Assembly: GCA_029267455.1 (NCBI GenBank)
Contig: JAJUIX010000110.1
Span: 1 to 5,439, forward strand
Reading direction: 5' to 3'
Source of the DNA: Enteractinococcus sp.
GTDB lineage: Bacteria > Actinomycetota > Actinomycetes > Actinomycetales > Micrococcaceae
DNA length: 5,439 nucleotides
Under the pieces are notes generated by a model. That model saw nothing but the letters and a program-made list of their open reading frames with translations, ran no database searches and had not been told where the DNA came from. The position numbers and the translations under genes are program-made. Positions 1 to 5,439 of the stretch are shown piece after piece (within the stretch, counting starts at the first letter, position 1; every line of letters starts with the position of its first letter).

Positions 1-71
1 ACTAGGCTTCCCTCTTTTTCTGGCGCGATACGCCCGTGCGCGAACCGGGTTTTGGCAGATTAGGGCCCAGT

Positions 72-111
72 GTTGAAGGTCACGGAATATTTTGAGCATT
101 CGTGTGACAAC
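72..111. repeat. Imperfect inverted repeat in the spacer
   Basis: GTTG (72-75) and GTCAC (79-83), separated by AAG, are complementary to GTGACAAC at 104-111, giving a bulged stem of about eight pairs around a 20-base loop. No T-run follows, so it does not look like an intrinsic terminator. It could be an RNA structure or chance; no function is claimed. Confidence 0.25.
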
Positions 112-194
112 TGGAGAGGCGACGCTTCGGAATACATAGCGAGGTTGTGAGAGTTATGAGGCCACGTTTCAGCAAAAACGAGGGTGTTGAGGTC

Positions 195-224
195 GTGTAG
201 CGATACCGGAGACCCCAGCTACAC
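195..224. repeat. Perfect 7-bp inverted repeat GTGTAGC/GCTACAC
   Basis: GTGTAGC at 195-201 is exactly complementary to GCTACAC at 218-224, with a 16-base loop. It lies 20 to 50 bases beyond the helicase stop codon, so in the helicase transcript it would be a 3' UTR hairpin. On that strand the nearest T-run comes about 13 bases after the stem (TTTTT at 175-179 read in reverse complement), which is too far for a standard intrinsic terminator. It may protect the 3' end or slow the polymerase. The left arm of the next hairpin also has partial complementarity to this repeat. Confidence 0.35.
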
Positions 225-233
225 TGCCCCGGG

Positions 234-253
234 TGATGTAGACATCATTTTTT
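234..253 (+). terminator. Short hairpin plus T6, possible rightward terminator
   Basis: TGATGT (234-239) and ACATCA (242-247) form a perfect inverted repeat, realistically a five-pair stem with a TAGA loop, followed directly by six T at 248-253. That is the layout of an intrinsic terminator for plus-strand transcription entering from the left of the window. The stem is short and AT-rich, so it would be weak. It overlaps the helicase stop codon (245-247). On the minus strand the T-run reads as A's and encodes the two terminal lysines, so it would not terminate the helicase transcript. Confidence 0.35.
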
Positions 254-2320
254 ACGAGTCACTGACTTCCCAGCGCTCGTGTGCAGTTCAGCGGACAGTC
301 TTGTCAGGCTCTGCAGGACCTGATCTAAGGAGCGTGTCGACCAAAAATCTGGCATAGAGGCACGGAGGAATCCACCATAGCCGGCCGTCGCTAATCGTGA
401 ATCAAGTACGGCGACCACGCCTCGATCGGAGGTAGTGCGAATCAACCGACCCGCTCCCTGTGCCATCCGGACTGCAGCATGGGTGGCGGATACGGCCATG
501 AATCCATTGCCACCGCGTTGACTGATATGACGTGCACGCGCTGAGGACAGAGGGTCATCTGGGCGGGGAAAGGGTATCCGGTCAATCGTGACCAACCGTA
601 GGGCGTCTCCTGGGACATCAACGCCCTGCCACAGGGTCAAGGTGCCAAATAAACACGCCTTGGGATCGTCGGTAAATTCTTCGATAAGCCCCGATAGGGT
701 GGATTCACCCTGAAGAAGGATGTTCAGCCGGTCACCGAACCGCGCACGCATCTCATGAGCTGCAGACGTAGCGGCACTTTTGGATGAGAATAAACAAAGC
801 GCTCCTCCCTGGGAGGCTTGCAGTAGCTGTTCAAGTCGCTCATGGGACTGGGCCGAAGGTTGTGGCCCTGGCTTCGGCAGATCATCGGCAACGTAGAGGA
901 TGCCTTGTTTCGGGTAGTCGAAAGGGCTTCCAACGTCTAAAGTTTTGTATTTCGTGCCACCGTTGAGGCTAAAGCCCAGGTCTCCTGTGATGGCATCAAA
1001 ACGTCCACCCACGGTCAACGTGGCGGACGTCAAAATCGTGGTGGACTCTTTCAGAAGCTTGTCATGGAATTTTCCAGCGATGGATAGGGGCGCGGCGTAC
1101 AGCAAGGGAGCAGCGTCGGGGTCTGCCTCGGTCCATCCTTGCCCTGGTTCGAAATGCGACGGGCGCGTCGCCCACACTACCGTGCTGCCTTGTGGCTGGG
1201 ACCCGGCTGTTATGAGTTGTTCGGTAGTTTCAAGAATCTCTGTTAACCGGTTCTTGACGAGTTGACGTTGCGAGTCTTCCGTATCGGCGCTGCCAGACCC
1301 CTTCAGGTCACTCATCATTTCGCGAGTGGCATTCCGTACCGTTTCTAGCGCGTTGAGTTGTTGCTCATCGAGCCCTTGGGCGAACCAACCGGACGGCGCT
1401 GGCACGAACGCTGCCTCGAAGGCCGCTGCAGCGTCAGTGAGCTCTGAAGCTGCCACGGCTGCTTCTTGCCTGGCTTGTTTCGCTACTGAGCGGATCATCG
1501 GTCCCGACAAATGCATGGTCACAGCCGAGGTGACTCGATCGGTCAGTTCATGTGCTTCGTCGATGATGATTGCCTCGGCTTCGGGCATGATGTTGAGGTC
1601 TTCGAATGCTGCGATAGCTAACATGGCATGATTGGTGATGACCAGGTCTGCTTCACCTGCAGCTTCACGAGCGAGTTCAGAAAAGCATTCGTCGGCAAAT
1701 GGACACTTGGAGGCGCCTATGCATTCACGAGAGGTGACTGATACCTGTCGCCACGCCTCATCAGTGACACCAGGCTTAAGATCATCTCGGTCACCTGTAT
1801 CTGTTTCCTCAGCCCACTGGCGAAGCCGCATGACCTCTGCTCCCAACTGCGACAGCGGTTGGCCGGTAACATCGGTGCTGCCAAAAAGGCTGTCATCTTC
1901 GGTCGCTGCTGCCCCGTGAAGTTTGTGTTTACACACATAGTTTGCCCTGCCTTTTAACAAGGCGACATCAACGGAGCGGGGAAGCTCCGGGGTGAGAGTT
2001 TCCAAAAGGCGAGGGAGGTCGCGATTGATAATCTGACTTTGGAGCGCCAATGTGGCGGTAGCGATGATGACAGGCGATTCGCTGCTGAGCGCATAGTCAA
2101 CGGCTGGGATGAGATAGGCTAAGGACTTCCCGGTACCGGTGCCAGCTTGGACCAATAGATGGGTGCCGGTTTCCAATGCCTCGGCGACCTCAGCGGCCAT
2201 GAGCTGTTGGCCGGGCCGAGTTTGACCGCCAAGTGCATCAACAACATCAGCCAGCCATGCGGTCACTTGAGTTTGCGCTTGGCTGGCTGTTGCGGTATCT
2301 ACCGGTGAGTTACCGGACAT
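245..2320 (-). CDS. dinG: ATP-dependent DNA helicase, DinG/XPD-type Fe-S superfamily 2
   Basis: This cytoplasmic helicase (691 residues) belongs to the DinG/XPD/YoaA group, which uses ATP to unwind DNA or RNA-DNA duplexes, typically 5' to 3', in repair and in conflicts at forks and R-loops. The visible motifs are complete. Walker A is AGTGTGKS (59-66). Four cysteines for a 4Fe-4S cluster lie at 130, 200, 206 and 212, between motifs I and II as expected. The Walker B box is DEAH at 254-257. The TSATL motif is at 431-435, and motif VI (QGAGRLIRTTSDRG) begins at 621. Length is normal for the actinobacterial family. The ATG at 2320 lies inside the end of hflX, with an 11-base overlap. The nearest AAGGA is 14 bases upstream, too far for a good ribosome site, so translation is probably coupled to hflX. 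No LexA box is visible upstream. The exact substrate (dinG versus yoaA role) cannot be told from sequence. Confidence 0.93.
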   Translation of the reverse strand: MSGNSPVDTATASQAQTQVTAWLADVVDALGGQTRPGQQLMAAEVAEALETGTHLLVQAGTGTGKSLAYLIPAVDYALSSESPVIIATATLALQSQIINRDLPRLLETLTPELPRSVDVALLKGRANYVCKHKLHGAAATEDDSLFGSTDVTGQPLSQLGAEVMRLRQWAEETDTGDRDDLKPGVTDEAWRQVSVTSRECIGASKCPFADECFSELAREAAGEADLVITNHAMLAIAAFEDLNIMPEAEAIIIDEAHELTDRVTSAVTMHLSGPMIRSVAKQARQEAAVAASELTDAAAAFEAAFVPAPSGWFAQGLDEQQLNALETVRNATREMMSDLKGSGSADTEDSQRQLVKNRLTEILETTEQLITAGSQPQGSTVVWATRPSHFEPGQGWTEADPDAAPLLYAAPLSIAGKFHDKLLKESTTILTSATLTVGGRFDAITGDLGFSLNGGTKYKTLDVGSPFDYPKQGILYVADDLPKPGPQPSAQSHERLEQLLQASQGGALCLFSSKSAATSAAHEMRARFGDRLNILLQGESTLSGLIEEFTDDPKACLFGTLTLWQGVDVPGDALRLVTIDRIPFPRPDDPLSSARARHISQRGGNGFMAVSATHAAVRMAQGAGRLIRTTSDRGVVAVLDSRLATAGYGGFLRASMPDFWSTRSLDQVLQSLTRLSAELHTSAGKSVTRKK

Positions 2321-3848
2321 AGCTTAGGTAATGGTCCTTATCCTCTGGGTATACCAGTACGGTCATAGCCGTACCTTCTGGCTCATAGGTTTCCGCCAGA
2401 ATTTCGGTGTCATCCGAGTGTAACCGGTGGACAACGTCTCCGTCGGTATATGGCACCAACAGGTCCATATGGACACTTGGCCGCGGTAGACGCTCAGCGA
2501 TGGCTTGTTCAAGCTCTGCAAAACCTTCACCGGTGGCAGCTGAAACTATCACGGCATTCGGGTACCGGCGGCGTAGTCTCGCAAGGACAAGTTCATCAGC
2601 AGTATCGGCTTTATTGAACACGATCAGCTCTTGAATGTCTGCAATATCAGTGTCACCGAAGACCTGATGTACAGCTTGAATTTGCGCTTCTGGTTCCGGA
2701 TGGGAAGCATCGACCACGTGCAAGATCAGGTCGGCTTCATCGACTTCTTCCAAAGTTGACCGGAAAGCCTCAACGAGCTGCGTTGGTAATTGACGTACGA
2801 AACCGACTGTATCCGAGAGGGTATACGTCACCCCGTCGGCGGTTTCGGCTGCTCGCACTGTCGGGTCTAGAGTGGCAAATAAGGCGTTTTCAACCAACAC
2901 GCCTGCTTTGGTGAGGCGGTTGAGCAACGACGATTTACCTGCGTTGGTATAACCTGCAATGGCTACCGAAGGTATTTGGTTTCGACGACGACGGGCACGT
3001 TTGGTACGGCGAGCGTTCTCCATGTGCTTGATATCGCGACGGAGCTTTGCCATCCGGTCGCGAATACGGCGTCGATCCAATTCAATCTTCGTTTCACCGG
3101 GACCTCGCGAGCCGATTCCCGCACCACCGGCGGCCTGACCACCGGCCTGACGTGACATCGATTCACCCCAACCACGAAGTCGCGGCAGCAGGTATTCCAG
3201 CTGTGCTAGCTCCACTTGAGCCTTACCCTCTTTGGATTGAGCATGCTGGGCAAAAATATCGAGAATTAACGCGGTGCGGTCAATGACTTTGACGCCTACC
3301 ACGTCTTCAAGGTCACGCCGCTGCGATGGCGCCAACTCCGTGTCAAGAATGACGGTATCTGCACCGTGTTCACGAACGATGGTGGCAAGTTGTTGGGCTT
3401 TACCCTTGCCCAGAAATGTTGCGGGATCCGGTGCATGGCGTCGTTGAATGATGCCATCAAGTACTGTTGAACCCGCAGTATGGGCTAAGGCAGCAAGCTC
3501 TTGAAGCGAATGTTCAGCTTCGGCGAGAGTGCCTTCAGTCCAGAGCCCAGCGAGCACTACTTGCTCGAGTCTCAGCTGACGATATTCGACTTCGGTCACA
3601 TCGTCGAGCTCTGTGGATAACCCGGGTACACGACGTAGTGCATGGCGCTGCTCAAGGTCGAGCTGGTCGCCGTCGAATGCAGTGTGGTTTGACCCTCCAT
3701 CGTCTAACGCCTGCGCACCTTTCGGCGCGTAGTCGTGGACGGCACTGGTATGCGTTGGTTTCGCATCATCGGCGGATAAGATTCGATCGATCAGCGCTTT
3801 GACTTGCTGATCAACCTGAGGATCAGTGGGTTCGTGCTGTGTGACCAT
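2310..3848 (-). CDS. hflX: GTPase HflX, ribosome-splitting/rescue factor
   Basis: HflX is a conserved GTPase that binds the 50S subunit and splits stalled 70S ribosomes under stress. From the start at 3848 the protein has 512 residues. The N-terminal HflX domain carries the glycine-rich GKGKAQ segment (about 147-152). A basic helical linker follows (about 248-289), starting at RGPGETK and rich in arginine. The G domain is complete: G1 GYTNAGKS (299-306), G2 threonine in LFATLDPT (T330), G3 DTVGF (346-350), G4 NKAD (412-415) and G5 SAATG (436-440). A C-terminal domain of about 60 residues ends it. I chose ATG 3848 because AAGGAG precedes it by three bases; an in-frame ATG at 3872 would add eight residues but has AAGGA directly abutting it. 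The gene is first in a pair with the helicase gene and divergent from the methyltransferase. Length and motifs are ordinary for actinobacteria. Confidence 0.95.
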   Translation of the reverse strand: MVTQHEPTDPQVDQQVKALIDRILSADDAKPTHTSAVHDYAPKGAQALDDGGSNHTAFDGDQLDLEQRHALRRVPGLSTELDDVTEVEYRQLRLEQVVLAGLWTEGTLAEAEHSLQELAALAHTAGSTVLDGIIQRRHAPDPATFLGKGKAQQLATIVREHGADTVILDTELAPSQRRDLEDVVGVKVIDRTALILDIFAQHAQSKEGKAQVELAQLEYLLPRLRGWGESMSRQAGGQAAGGAGIGSRGPGETKIELDRRRIRDRMAKLRRDIKHMENARRTKRARRRRNQIPSVAIAGYTNAGKSSLLNRLTKAGVLVENALFATLDPTVRAAETADGVTYTLSDTVGFVRQLPTQLVEAFRSTLEEVDEADLILHVVDASHPEPEAQIQAVHQVFGDTDIADIQELIVFNKADTADELVLARLRRRYPNAVIVSAATGEGFAELEQAIAERLPRPSVHMDLLVPYTDGDVVHRLHSDDTEILAETYEPEGTAMTVLVYPEDKDHYLSYVR

Positions 3849-3851
3849 TTT

Positions 3852-3857
3852 CTCCTT
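3852..3857 (-). promoter_or_regulatory. Ribosome binding site AAGGAG deciding the hflX start
   Basis: Read on the minus strand, AAGGAG ends three bases before the ATG at 3848. The spacing is shorter than the usual five to nine bases, but the match to the anti-Shine-Dalgarno sequence is good. It lies inside the reading frame that would be used if translation began at ATG 3872, which argues for the shorter form. Confidence 0.5.
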
Positions 3858-3910
3858 GTTCAGAGGCTGCATTCCTTATGTAGTAGTATTTCATATTTGT
3901 CGCTTGGTTG

Positions 3911-3924
3911 CCTACGGTAGTAGG
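3911..3924. repeat. Perfect hairpin CCTAC-GGTA-GTAGG in the hflX upstream region
   Basis: CCTAC at 3911-3915 and GTAGG at 3920-3924 form a five-pair stem with a four-base loop. On the plus strand it is followed by TTTT (3925-3928), resembling a very weak terminator, but no gene lies upstream on that strand except antisense to hflX. On the minus strand it sits about 60 bases upstream of the hflX start and could be an operator or leader hairpin. Confidence 0.3.
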
Positions 3925-4040
3925 TTTTACAGCGTTTAGATGTGGCAATTTTGTCGGGAATCATCTATGTGGAACAACGCTTTTTGTAGGTGGGGTATTC
4001 CATCTCCGAGTTCGAGCACTTCGCATACTGTGCAACCCAT

Positions 4041-4046
4041 TAGACT
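4041..4046 (+). promoter_or_regulatory. Possible -10 box (TAGACT) for the methyltransferase gene
   Basis: TAGACT fits the actinobacterial TANNNT -10 pattern and ends nine bases before the A of ATG 4056. Transcription would begin at or within a few bases of the start codon, giving a leaderless or nearly leaderless mRNA. This agrees with the lack of any purine-rich ribosome site before the ATG. The -35 region is poor: TTCGCA at 4020-4025 has a 15-base spacer. Confidence 0.3.
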
Positions 4047-4055
4047 GCAGACACG

Positions 4056-4673
4056 ATGAATGAGCATTATTTTTCTGCAACCCCCTCCGGGGATAGCCAA
4101 CGCCAGGTCATTGAGGTTCAATTAGCTGGCAAACCTGTGCGCGTTGAAACAGCCGGCGGCATTTTTTCGCCTGACGGGCTAGACCGAGGTACCCGGGTGT
4201 TATTAGACACTGTGCCGAACCCACCGGTCACGGGTAATTTTCTCGATCTTGGTTCAGGATGGGGTCCTATCGCTTTGACGTTAGGGCTATTGGCGCCTCA
4301 GGCCCAGGTAACCGCCGTTGAAGTCAACGAGCGTGCAGCTGAGTTGACGAGAGCGAATGCTACTCGACTTGGGCTAAGTAATGTAGACGTACAGCACCCT
4401 GACGAGGTTGCAATACATCGTCGGTTCGATCTGATCTGGTCGAACCCACCGATCCGTATTGGAAAAGCTGCACTGCACGAGATATTGTCTCGCTGGCTTC
4501 CGACTTTAAATCCTGGCGGTCAGGCATGGTTAGTGGTAGCAAAAAAGTTGGGTGCTGATTCCTTGCTGCCATGGATATCATCCATGTTGGAGTCTGAATA
4601 TCCAGGCGAGTTCACCGCGAGCCGCGCTGCAACAGCTAAAGGTTTTCGTGTGCTTCGAATCGAGCGGTTCTAG
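4056..4673 (+). CDS. Class I SAM-dependent methyltransferase, RsmC-like small domain
   Basis: This 205-residue cytoplasmic protein matches the MTS (methyltransferase small) domain of the RsmC/RlmG group, which methylates guanine N2 in rRNA. The start carries the HYFS-type segment (residues 4-7), followed by a GGIFSPDGLDRGT stretch (34-46). The SAM-binding motif I is DLGSGWG (64-70), and the acidic end of strand two is E89. The catalytic motif is NPPIRIGK (130-137), as expected for exocyclic-amine methylation. The C-terminal end (KGFRVLRIERF) is typical. It lacks the extra N-terminal domain of E. coli RsmC, as do most short actinobacterial homologues, so its exact rRNA target is unknown. It is the only plus-strand gene here, divergent from hflX and convergent with the DapF-like gene, overlapping it by four bases. 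No ribosome site precedes ATG 4056. Confidence 0.88.
   Translation: MNEHYFSATPSGDSQRQVIEVQLAGKPVRVETAGGIFSPDGLDRGTRVLLDTVPNPPVTGNFLDLGSGWGPIALTLGLLAPQAQVTAVEVNERAAELTRANATRLGLSNVDVQHPDEVAIHRRFDLIWSNPPIRIGKAALHEILSRWLPTLNPGGQAWLVVAKKLGADSLLPWISSMLESEYPGEFTASRAATAKGFRVLRIERF
4670..4673. other. CTAG shared as both stop codons of convergent genes
   Basis: The palindrome CTAG at 4670-4673 gives TAG (4671-4673) to the methyltransferase gene on the plus strand and TAG (4672-4670) to the DapF-like gene on the minus strand. The genes therefore overlap tail to tail by four bases. No intrinsic terminator fits between them, so each transcript must run into the other gene's antisense strand before ending. 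Confidence 0.9.
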
Positions 4674-5439
4674 AAGTTACCAAAAAACACTGCTGACATC
4701 GTGGTAAATGTTGACAGCCTATTGTGTTCATGGAGCTGTACCACCACTTCCCCGGTTGGGGTCTGAACCTTCCAGAGAGCAAGCTGACGTATACCAGCCC
4801 AATTCTGGAAGGCTACCGCCGCTGCCGCAGCTGCTGAGGCTACATCGGAATTATCGCCGATGTCGTTGTAGTGCCGAATCCTCAGCTGACCCATGCCACT
4901 GTCGATAAGAGGCTCTTCAGGTACCACAAAATTTATACTGGTGGGTGCTTCCAGGACAGGCTCGACAGAGGGTTGTTGGCTCAGGTCAATCGCTTCGAGT
5001 TCGTCAAGCGTTTCTACGGCAATCGAAATGTGAGTCCGGTGAAGTCGAATGCTTAGACCCGGTCGTGGATCAGTGAGTCCGGCTGTCATTACAAGTGCAT
5101 CAGAACCAGCTGCCTGTGCTATTTCCGGGGCCGCGTAGGACCATTGGCCGATATCCACGCCAATATATGCCGGAGTGTAAACAGTAGTCAGAATACCGAA
5201 ATCGGTCTGAAAAACATGATGGCTTGTCCCTTGGGTATCGATGATGCCTAGCGCAGCCATGACACTAGTCGCCGCTCGGGCGGGTTCAGTCATATCATCG
5301 ACACCTGTACCATCGGCTCGCCATGCGACAAGCTGATGTCGTTCCACTGTCTTATCCGCCGTCTGGTGTGCCCCGGTTACCACCACGACTCCTGTCCCGC
5401 CGACACCACGGTAACGGTCCGATAGTGTAATGACTTCCT
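4670..5439 (-). CDS. dapF: Diaminopimelate epimerase family protein lacking both catalytic cysteines (5' end outside the window)
   Basis: The gene enters from the right edge; 255 residues are visible and roughly 30-40 N-terminal residues, including the usual GNDF motif, are missing. True DapF interconverts LL- and meso-diaminopimelate with two cysteines acting as base and acid. Family identity rests on the position beside the methyltransferase and hflX, and on DapF-like segments: LSDRYRGVGGTG (for LCDRxxGxGxDG), WRADGT before the first active-site loop, AAGSDALV, DPRPGLS, and INFVVP. The active site is gone. The MCGNG motif reads MTEPA (5292-5278) and ERGxGETxxCGTGA reads YNDIGDNSDVASAA, placing Val where the second Cys should be. 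GNPH reads HRTH. No cysteine occurs anywhere in the visible part. The frame is free of stops. A GTG at 5386 is in frame, but the homology continues upstream, so it is not the start. A pseudoenzyme is the best description; a young pseudogene without a stop is the alternative. The family call is firm, the function unknown. Confidence 0.8.
   Translation of the reverse strand, partial: EVITLSDRYRGVGGTGVVVVTGAHQTADKTVERHQLVAWRADGTGVDDMTEPARAATSVMAALGIIDTQGTSHHVFQTDFGILTTVYTPAYIGVDIGQWSYAAPEIAQAAGSDALVMTAGLTDPRPGLSIRLHRTHISIAVETLDELEAIDLSQQPSVEPVLEAPTSINFVVPEEPLIDSGMGQLRIRHYNDIGDNSDVASAAAAAAVAFQNWAGIRQLALWKVQTPTGEVVVQLHEHNRLSTFTTMSAVFFGNF

Larger units (their letters stand above)
1..244. other. Spacer downstream of the helicase gene, no gene supported
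   Basis: No open frame in this stretch has a plausible start, length or recognisable protein similarity. On the plus strand all three frames meet a stop within about the first 120 bases. In many actinobacteria lexA lies beyond the dinG-type gene in convergent orientation, so a plus-strand gene may end just left of the window, but nothing visible proves this. The region contains three inverted repeats: 72-83 with 104-111, 195-201 with 218-224, and 234-239 with 242-247. It is probably the shared 3' region of two convergent genes. No tRNA-like fold was found. Confidence 0.5.
3849..4055. promoter_or_regulatory. Divergent promoter region between hflX and the methyltransferase gene
   Basis: About 207 bases separate two divergent starts, so both promoters should lie here. 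The stretch is visibly more AT-rich than the genes. No consensus -35/-10 pair stands out for hflX; TATGAA on the minus strand (about 3887-3892) is a weak -10 candidate without a clear -35. The plus-strand side has TAGACT at 4041-4046 (listed separately). The hairpin at 3911-3924 sits on the hflX side and would be in its leader if transcription starts upstream of it. No riboswitch was recognised. Confidence 0.4.

Noticed and set aside
42..53. SOS-box-like GAAC-CGGG-TTTT
   Set aside because: The actinobacterial LexA site needs GAAC-N4-GTTC; the right half fails, and it is not placed upstream of a visible gene.
28..55. GGTTCG-containing stretch resembling a tRNA T-arm (minus strand)
   Set aside because: The loop lacks the conserved A after TTCG, and no acceptor, D or anticodon arms can be paired.
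156..200. 14-codon frame MRPRFSKNEGVEVV with a GAGAG upstream
   Set aside because: Too short and without homology or a clear regulated gene downstream; mentioned only in the attenuator-like finding.
95..244. Open frame continuing after the helicase TGA on the minus strand (about 50 codons)
   Set aside because: No start codon context and no resemblance to a helicase C-terminal extension; the protein already has normal family length, so readthrough or a nonsense mutation is not supported.
945..1919. Three successive plus-strand open frames opposite the helicase gene
   Set aside because: They are antisense to a gene with complete motifs, have low-complexity Ser/Ala-rich translations and show no recognisable domain; codon bias of the real gene explains them.
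3467..3802. Plus-strand open frame of 111 codons opposite hflX
   Set aside because: Arginine-rich composition and no motif; it lies fully antisense to the conserved HflX N-terminal domain.
5384..5386. In-frame GTG with AGGAG just upstream as the start of the DapF-like gene
   Set aside because: The SD-like bases are only two bases from this GTG, and DapF-like sequence (LSDRYRGVGGTG) continues upstream in frame to the window edge, so the gene starts outside the window.

Overview
The window looks like a chromosomal core-gene segment from an actinobacterium, probably a member of the Micrococcaceae with fairly low GC (mid-50s % by rough count of a few lines). The basis is the gene neighbourhood (dapF-like, class I methyltransferase, hflX, dinG-type helicase), which is a familiar actinobacterial order, and the protein character. 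The genus is not certain; lower-GC Micrococcaceae such as Yaniella or Enteractinococcus would fit, but that is inference. I see no mobile element, CRISPR array, tRNA or rRNA.

Layout from left to right. Positions 1-244 are a spacer with no supportable gene. It holds several inverted repeats and, at its right edge, a short hairpin plus T-run that points rightward and overlaps the stop codon of the helicase gene. Positions 245-2320 (minus) encode a 691-residue DinG/XPD-type Fe-S helicase. Positions 2310-3848 (minus) encode the ribosome-associated GTPase HflX, whose 3' end overlaps the helicase start by 11 bases, so hflX-dinG is a two-gene transcription unit. Positions 3849-4055 are the spacer between divergent genes. 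Positions 4056-4673 (plus) encode a small RsmC-like SAM methyltransferase. Positions 4670-5439 (minus) hold a gene of the diaminopimelate epimerase (DapF) family whose 5' end is outside the window; it converges on the methyltransferase gene, and both stop codons come from one CTAG.

The helicase, HflX and the methyltransferase look intact, with all expected motifs: DNA repair or DNA/RNA unwinding, ribosome rescue, and probable RNA modification.

The unusual item is the DapF homologue. Its reading frame is open and its scaffold is clearly DapF. However, both catalytic cysteine motifs have been replaced, the GNPH-like and ERGxGET-like substrate segments are altered, and the visible 255 residues contain no cysteine at all. 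It cannot work by the known two-cysteine racemisation mechanism. It is either a DapF pseudoenzyme with another role or a recently inactivated gene, and the cell would then need another source of meso-diaminopimelate or lysine.
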